Shown one piece after another: positions 60,527 to 64,000 of a DNA stretch of 64,000 bases; position 1 is the stretch's first letter; the number at the start of each line of letters is the position of its first letter. The translations under genes were made by a program, and so were the position numbers. Under the pieces are notes generated by a model. It did not search any database and had not been told where the DNA came from. It saw only the letters and a list, made by a program, of their open reading frames with translations. The stretch lies in contig JAEYNY010000021.1 of the NCBI GenBank assembly GCA_023412275.1, forward strand, positions 1 to 64,000, given 5' to 3'. The DNA is from Bacillota bacterium (GTDB lineage: Bacteria; Bacillota; Clostridia; Acetivibrionales; DSM-1351).

Positions 60527-62854
60527 TTGGACTATATGTTATGGTACAAATCCCCTTCCCGCATTTGGGAAGAGGCTCTGCCTGTTGGTAACGGTGCTCT
60601 TGGTGGAATGGTTCATGGCGGTATTTGTCAGGAGTGTATTGATTTAAATGATGATACTCTGTGGTCCGGATTACCCGGGCAGCATATTAATAAGAACACA
60701 CTGCCTTTATTGCCTAAAGTACGGTGTCTCGTGGATGAAGACAAAAATTATGAGGCACAGAAGCTTATAGAAGAAAATATACTAACGGGTTACTCACAGT
60801 CATATCTACCTCTCGGCAGGTTGTTACTGACCTGTGAACTGTCAGGGGATATCAATGACTACCGCCGTTCGCTCTCCCTTAATACAGCCATATGTGAGAC
60901 CCACTTTACCTGTGGAGGTGTTAATTATTGCCGTGAGGTTATATGTTCTTATCCCGATGGCGTAATGGCGGTTCACATGACTGCAGATAAGTCCGGTTCA
61001 TTAACATTTACTGCAACACTTGATTCACAACTCCGTTATCAGGTCAATAAAAAGGACAGTATCTTAATAATCACCGGCGACTGTCCTTCCAACATGATTC
61101 CGGATTACGTTGACGCAGATCAGCATATAATTTACGACAATGAAGAATACAGCCGCAGTATCCACTTTGCAGTAGGTCTGAGGGCAAATATAAAGGGTGG
61201 CTCCGTGATTGTTGACGAAGAAAGGATTTCAGTCACTGATGCGGATGAAGTTTTACTGATACTCGCTTCGGCTACAAATTTTGAGGGATTTGATAAAATG
61301 CCCGGCAGTTCAGGAATTGACCCTTTAACCAGATGTACGAGAATATTGGATACCGCAGCATTATACAGTTGGAATGAACTTTTGGCCCGTCATAAAGCTG
61401 ACCACGCTGATCTATTTGAACGTGTATGTCTTGACCTTGGGACACATTCACCACTGCCCACAGACGAAAGACTGGCTGCATATGCCAAAGGACAGTATGA
61501 TCCTTCACTTGACTCACTGATGTTTGCATATGGCAGATATCTGCTTATAGCCTGCTCTCGTCCCGGTACACAGGCGGCTAATCTTCAAGGTATTTGGAAC
61601 AAGGAGCTGACAGCACCATGGTCCTCCAATTACACTACCAATATCAACACTGAGATGAATTATTGGCCTGCTGAGACTGCTAACCTTTCAGAATGTCATC
61701 TGCCGCTGTTTGACCTGCTAAAAGACGATTCAAAGGCAGGTTCTGAGATATCACGTAAGCATTACGGCTGCAAGGGTTTGGTGTTACATCATAACACGGA
61801 TTTATGGAGAATGGCCTCTAGCGTGTCTGGTCAGGCAAGGTGGGGATTCTGGCCTATGGGTGGTGCATGGCTCTCTCTCCATATATTGGAACATTACAGA
61901 TTCACCTGTGATATAGAATTTTTGCAAAATCACTATTATATTATGCGAGAAGCGGTTTTGTTTTTGCTTGATTATATGATTCCGGATGATAATGAGCATT
62001 TTGTAACCAACCCGTCTACTTCACCTGAAAATGCCTTTATAGATTCAGAAGGTCGAATATGTTCAATCACAAAAGGTTCAACTATGGACTTGGCTATTAT
62101 CAGAGAGCTTTTCAAAGGCTGTATTGAAGCACAGTCAATTCTTAAAGTTGATTTAGACCTCTCCGGTCTACTTGCCCAAAGGCTTTGCAAGCTGCCTCCA
62201 TTTAAAACAGGCAGTAACGGACAGTTGCTGGAGTGGCTTGAAGAATATGTTGAAGAAGAACCGGGGCATCGGCATATGTCACATCTTTTCGGACTTTATC
62301 CCGGCAGTGTTATAAGTCCATTGCACACACCCAAACTTGCTGAAGCCTGCCGTAAATCTCTGGAACAGCGACTTGCAAACGGAGGCGGTCACACAGGCTG
62401 GAGCTGTGCTTGGCTTATATGTCTTTTCGCCAGGCTTGGTGAAGGGGACAATGCCTACCATTTTGTTAATCAGCTTTTAAGCCGTTCCGTTTATCCAAAC
62501 CTTTTTGATGCTCACCCTCCATTTCAAATAGACGGTAATTTTGGCTTCACAACAGGTATTATTGAAATGCTCTTACAGAGCCATGAAGGAGAACTGTACC
62601 TGCTGCCTGCATTACCCAGCAACTGGGAAGCCGGCAGTGTAACGGGATTAAAAGCCAGAGGAAACTACACTGTAGATATTTCATGGAAGAACCATCAACT
62701 TATCCATGCAAGGATAACGTCAGGACAAAAAGGAATCTGCCGTATTAGGATTAATGAATCCTTTACGGCAGACAAATATTTTGAACGAGTAGGAAACTCT
62801 GTTTTAGTTAAATTACATGAAAATGAAAGTGTCAATTTTGACTTATCTGTCTAA
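60527..62854 (+). CDS. GH95 alpha-L-fucosidase/galactosidase
   Basis: A 775-residue GH95 enzyme; TTG 60527 is taken because AGGAGGG lies six bases before it, and the preceding codons overlap the terminator. The N-terminal domain starts WYKSPSRIWEEALPVGNGALGGMVHGG. The catalytic (alpha/alpha)6 barrel contains NYTTNINTEMNYWPAE, TNPSTSPENAF (general acid Glu) and QIDGNFGFTTGIIEML. No signal peptide, so it acts inside the cell on imported fucosylated or L-galactosylated xyloglucan side chains. Converges on the YdcF-like gene with a 12-base overlap. Confidence 0.93.
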   Translation: MDYMLWYKSPSRIWEEALPVGNGALGGMVHGGICQECIDLNDDTLWSGLPGQHINKNTLPLLPKVRCLVDEDKNYEAQKLIEENILTGYSQSYLPLGRLLLTCELSGDINDYRRSLSLNTAICETHFTCGGVNYCREVICSYPDGVMAVHMTADKSGSLTFTATLDSQLRYQVNKKDSILIITGDCPSNMIPDYVDADQHIIYDNEEYSRSIHFAVGLRANIKGGSVIVDEERISVTDADEVLLILASATNFEGFDKMPGSSGIDPLTRCTRILDTAALYSWNELLARHKADHADLFERVCLDLGTHSPLPTDERLAAYAKGQYDPSLDSLMFAYGRYLLIACSRPGTQAANLQGIWNKELTAPWSSNYTTNINTEMNYWPAETANLSECHLPLFDLLKDDSKAGSEISRKHYGCKGLVLHHNTDLWRMASSVSGQARWGFWPMGGAWLSLHILEHYRFTCDIEFLQNHYYIMREAVLFLLDYMIPDDNEHFVTNPSTSPENAFIDSEGRICSITKGSTMDLAIIRELFKGCIEAQSILKVDLDLSGLLAQRLCKLPPFKTGSNGQLLEWLEEYVEEEPGHRHMSHLFGLYPGSVISPLHTPKLAEACRKSLEQRLANGGGHTGWSCAWLICLFARLGEGDNAYHFVNQLLSRSVYPNLFDAHPPFQIDGNFGFTTGIIEMLLQSHEGELYLLPALPSNWEAGSVTGLKARGNYTVDISWKNHQLIHARITSGQKGICRIRINESFTADKYFERVGNSVLVKLHENESVNFDLSV

Positions 62855-63613
62855 AATAAGAGACTTAAATAAAGCAAAGTACTCTCTTAGACAAACATTG
62901 GGGTATATGTACCATGGAGTGCCGGAACTTATTCCATATGGTTTTAGTCCGGCTCTTTTTGCAAGTATTTTTGCTCTGAACATATGAAAATCGTTAGTTA
63001 CGATCATAACCTTGGAAAGAGGCTTGCCAATTGTATTTTCATATATTTTTTTAGAATACAACATGTTTTCATATGTACTGGTAGAACGTTCTTCTTTTAA
63101 AATGACATTTTCGGGTATATTATGCTTAACAAGATACCTTTTCATTGCTTCGGCTTCCGTTATGGGTTCTCCAATACCCTGTCCTCCTGATACTATTATT
63201 TTTACATCAGGATTAAGTTTGTAATAATCCAAGGTATAATCAAGTCGCTTCTTCAAAACCAGCGTCGGCGTTTCACCTTTGAGACCCGCCCCCAATACTA
63301 TTACGCTGTCTACCTTCTGTTCCTTATCTGACATGGCAGAAGTTATTATGACAGATGTTATTATAATAAAAGAAACCAACCATATAAGGAAAAGTCCCGT
63401 AAATACTTTCATAAGCTTACTGTAAAAGTTTTGCCTATGTCTGTATAATTCCGTTTTTTTGAAAAATGCCCATATTATTACACAAGCACCTCCAATAGCC
63501 GGAAGCAAAATTCCCATGTCCATACCGCCGCTTCTTTTTGCAATAATTATAGTGTCCATTATCCCTGCGACAGCCAATATGTACAAAAACATCTTAAAAT
63601 ATTTATTTTTCAT
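62843..63613 (-). CDS. YdcF/SanA-like DUF218 membrane protein
   Basis: A 256-residue protein with three N-terminal hydrophobic segments (about 7-25, 32-50, 70-92) followed by a DUF218 domain: SVIVLGAGLKGETPTLVLKKRLDYTLDYY, IIVSGGQGIGEPITEAEAMKRYL, EERSTSTYENMLYSKK and VTNDFHMFRAKILAKRAG. Related proteins (SanA, ElyC, YdcF) affect envelope integrity. It starts two bases after the GerMN-protein stop, so the two are co-translated. Confidence 0.88.
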   Translation of the reverse strand: MKNKYFKMFLYILAVAGIMDTIIIAKRSGGMDMGILLPAIGGACVIIWAFFKKTELYRHRQNFYSKLMKVFTGLFLIWLVSFIIITSVIITSAMSDKEQKVDSVIVLGAGLKGETPTLVLKKRLDYTLDYYKLNPDVKIIVSGGQGIGEPITEAEAMKRYLVKHNIPENVILKEERSTSTYENMLYSKKIYENTIGKPLSKVMIVTNDFHMFRAKILAKRAGLKPYGISSGTPWYIYPNVCLREYFALFKSLILDR

Positions 63614-63615
63614 AA

Positions 63616-64000
63616 TTAAAATTCCAAAGTCTTTCCCGGATTATCTGACGGATTGAAAGTGTACTTTTTACCCTCCTCAGGTTTAATAAAAGTACCATTA
63701 AAGCTGAAATGATCTGACTCAATACCTGTTTCTCCGTCCATAGTAACCTGCATTTGTTCAACTCCCGGAAGATTCAGTACTGTCATTGCAAGTATGTTGG
63801 TATGAGTTATACCTCCTGCACTACCCGAATTAAACTTTTTTACAACCTCTTTGGGCAAATCAATAGTAATATTCTTTCCATTCAAAACAGCCTTGTTTAT
63901 TTTTATGTCAGTAGTAGACAAAACATTGTTTATTGCAGCTGTTAAATCATTATCATACAATTTTTTATCAACTGTTATATTTCGTATTTCCTTTGGTTTG
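63616..64000 (-). CDS. GerMN-domain protein, C-terminal fragment
   Basis: The frame is open to the window edge, so the N-terminus is missing. The visible 127 residues match a GerMN domain: INKAVLNGKNITIDLPKEVVKKF, ILAMTVLNLPGVEQMQVTMDGETG and HFSFNGTF. Such domains occur in spore-germination lipoproteins (GerM) and in forespore-mother-cell channel proteins. It is followed by the YdcF-like gene two bases later. Confidence 0.8.
   Translation of the reverse strand, partial: KPKEIRNITVDKKLYDNDLTAAINNVLSTTDIKINKAVLNGKNITIDLPKEVVKKFNSGSAGGITHTNILAMTVLNLPGVEQMQVTMDGETGIESDHFSFNGTFIKPEEGKKYTFNPSDNPGKTLEF

Overview
The window looks like the chromosome of an anaerobic, plant-cell-wall-degrading clostridium of the Ruminiclostridium (Clostridium) cellulolyticum / papyrosolvens type. 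This is inferred from AT-rich intergenic DNA, Firmicutes-style ribosome binding sites, a type III glutamine synthetase, SLH-anchored surface proteins, a GerMN-domain protein and a complete xyloglucan-oligosaccharide uptake and hydrolysis locus. No rRNA, tRNA or CRISPR array was recognised by eye.

Layout. (1) 1-10.4 kb, nitrogen and amide metabolism: a split archaeal-type glutamate synthase (minus strand), gatCAB, glutamine synthetase III (glnN), a chemoreceptor with a C-terminal sensor domain, and the 5' part of asparagine synthetase asnB. (2) 10.4-26.2 kb, a 15.8 kb insertion inside asnB. It carries a large serine recombinase, two surface-type proteins without signal peptides, an epimerase / two glycosyltransferases / ACP / KAS III / SDR cluster, a DHA2 exporter with a MarR regulator and a GH5-type secreted protein. 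A core GAAAGGA lies at both ends and once inside, so it looks like two tandem integrated units; joining the outer cores restores the asnB reading frame exactly. (3) 26.2-36.1 kb: asnB 3' end, acetyltransferase, MFS carrier, SsuBC-like ABC genes, cation/proton antiporter, guanidine-I riboswitch with gdx exporter, PII-small membrane protein-amt operon and a lipoprotein binding protein. (4) 36.2-46.1 kb: SLH-anchored M16C peptidase, UbiA/UbiD pair (menaquinone type), FAD-Rieske oxidoreductase, YwaF-like membrane protein, TrpB2. (5) 46.4-62.9 kb: divergent xyloglucan-oligosaccharide locus (GH31-GH3-sensor kinase-response regulator-GH42 one way; two permeases-binding protein-GH95 the other). (6) The right edge holds a YdcF-like protein and part of a GerMN protein.

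The strongest undescribed signal is a family of six short leader attenuators. Each has a small hairpin with a six-base loop starting AA and carrying G at position 4 (AANGNN), and the 3' arm of that hairpin is also the 5' arm of an intrinsic terminator. They precede the glutamate synthase, gatCAB, glnN, the antiporter, and (twice in tandem) the PII-amt operon. The loop rule is that of ANTAR antiterminator targets, but only one hairpin per terminator is visible. A weaker seventh candidate precedes asnB. This suggests one RNA-binding nitrogen regulator acting across the region, including the tRNA amidotransferase.

Other structure: three copies of a roughly 270-310 bp palindromic MITE-like repeat plus one collapsed end-to-end copy. 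One of them supplies the last codons of the GH42 gene.
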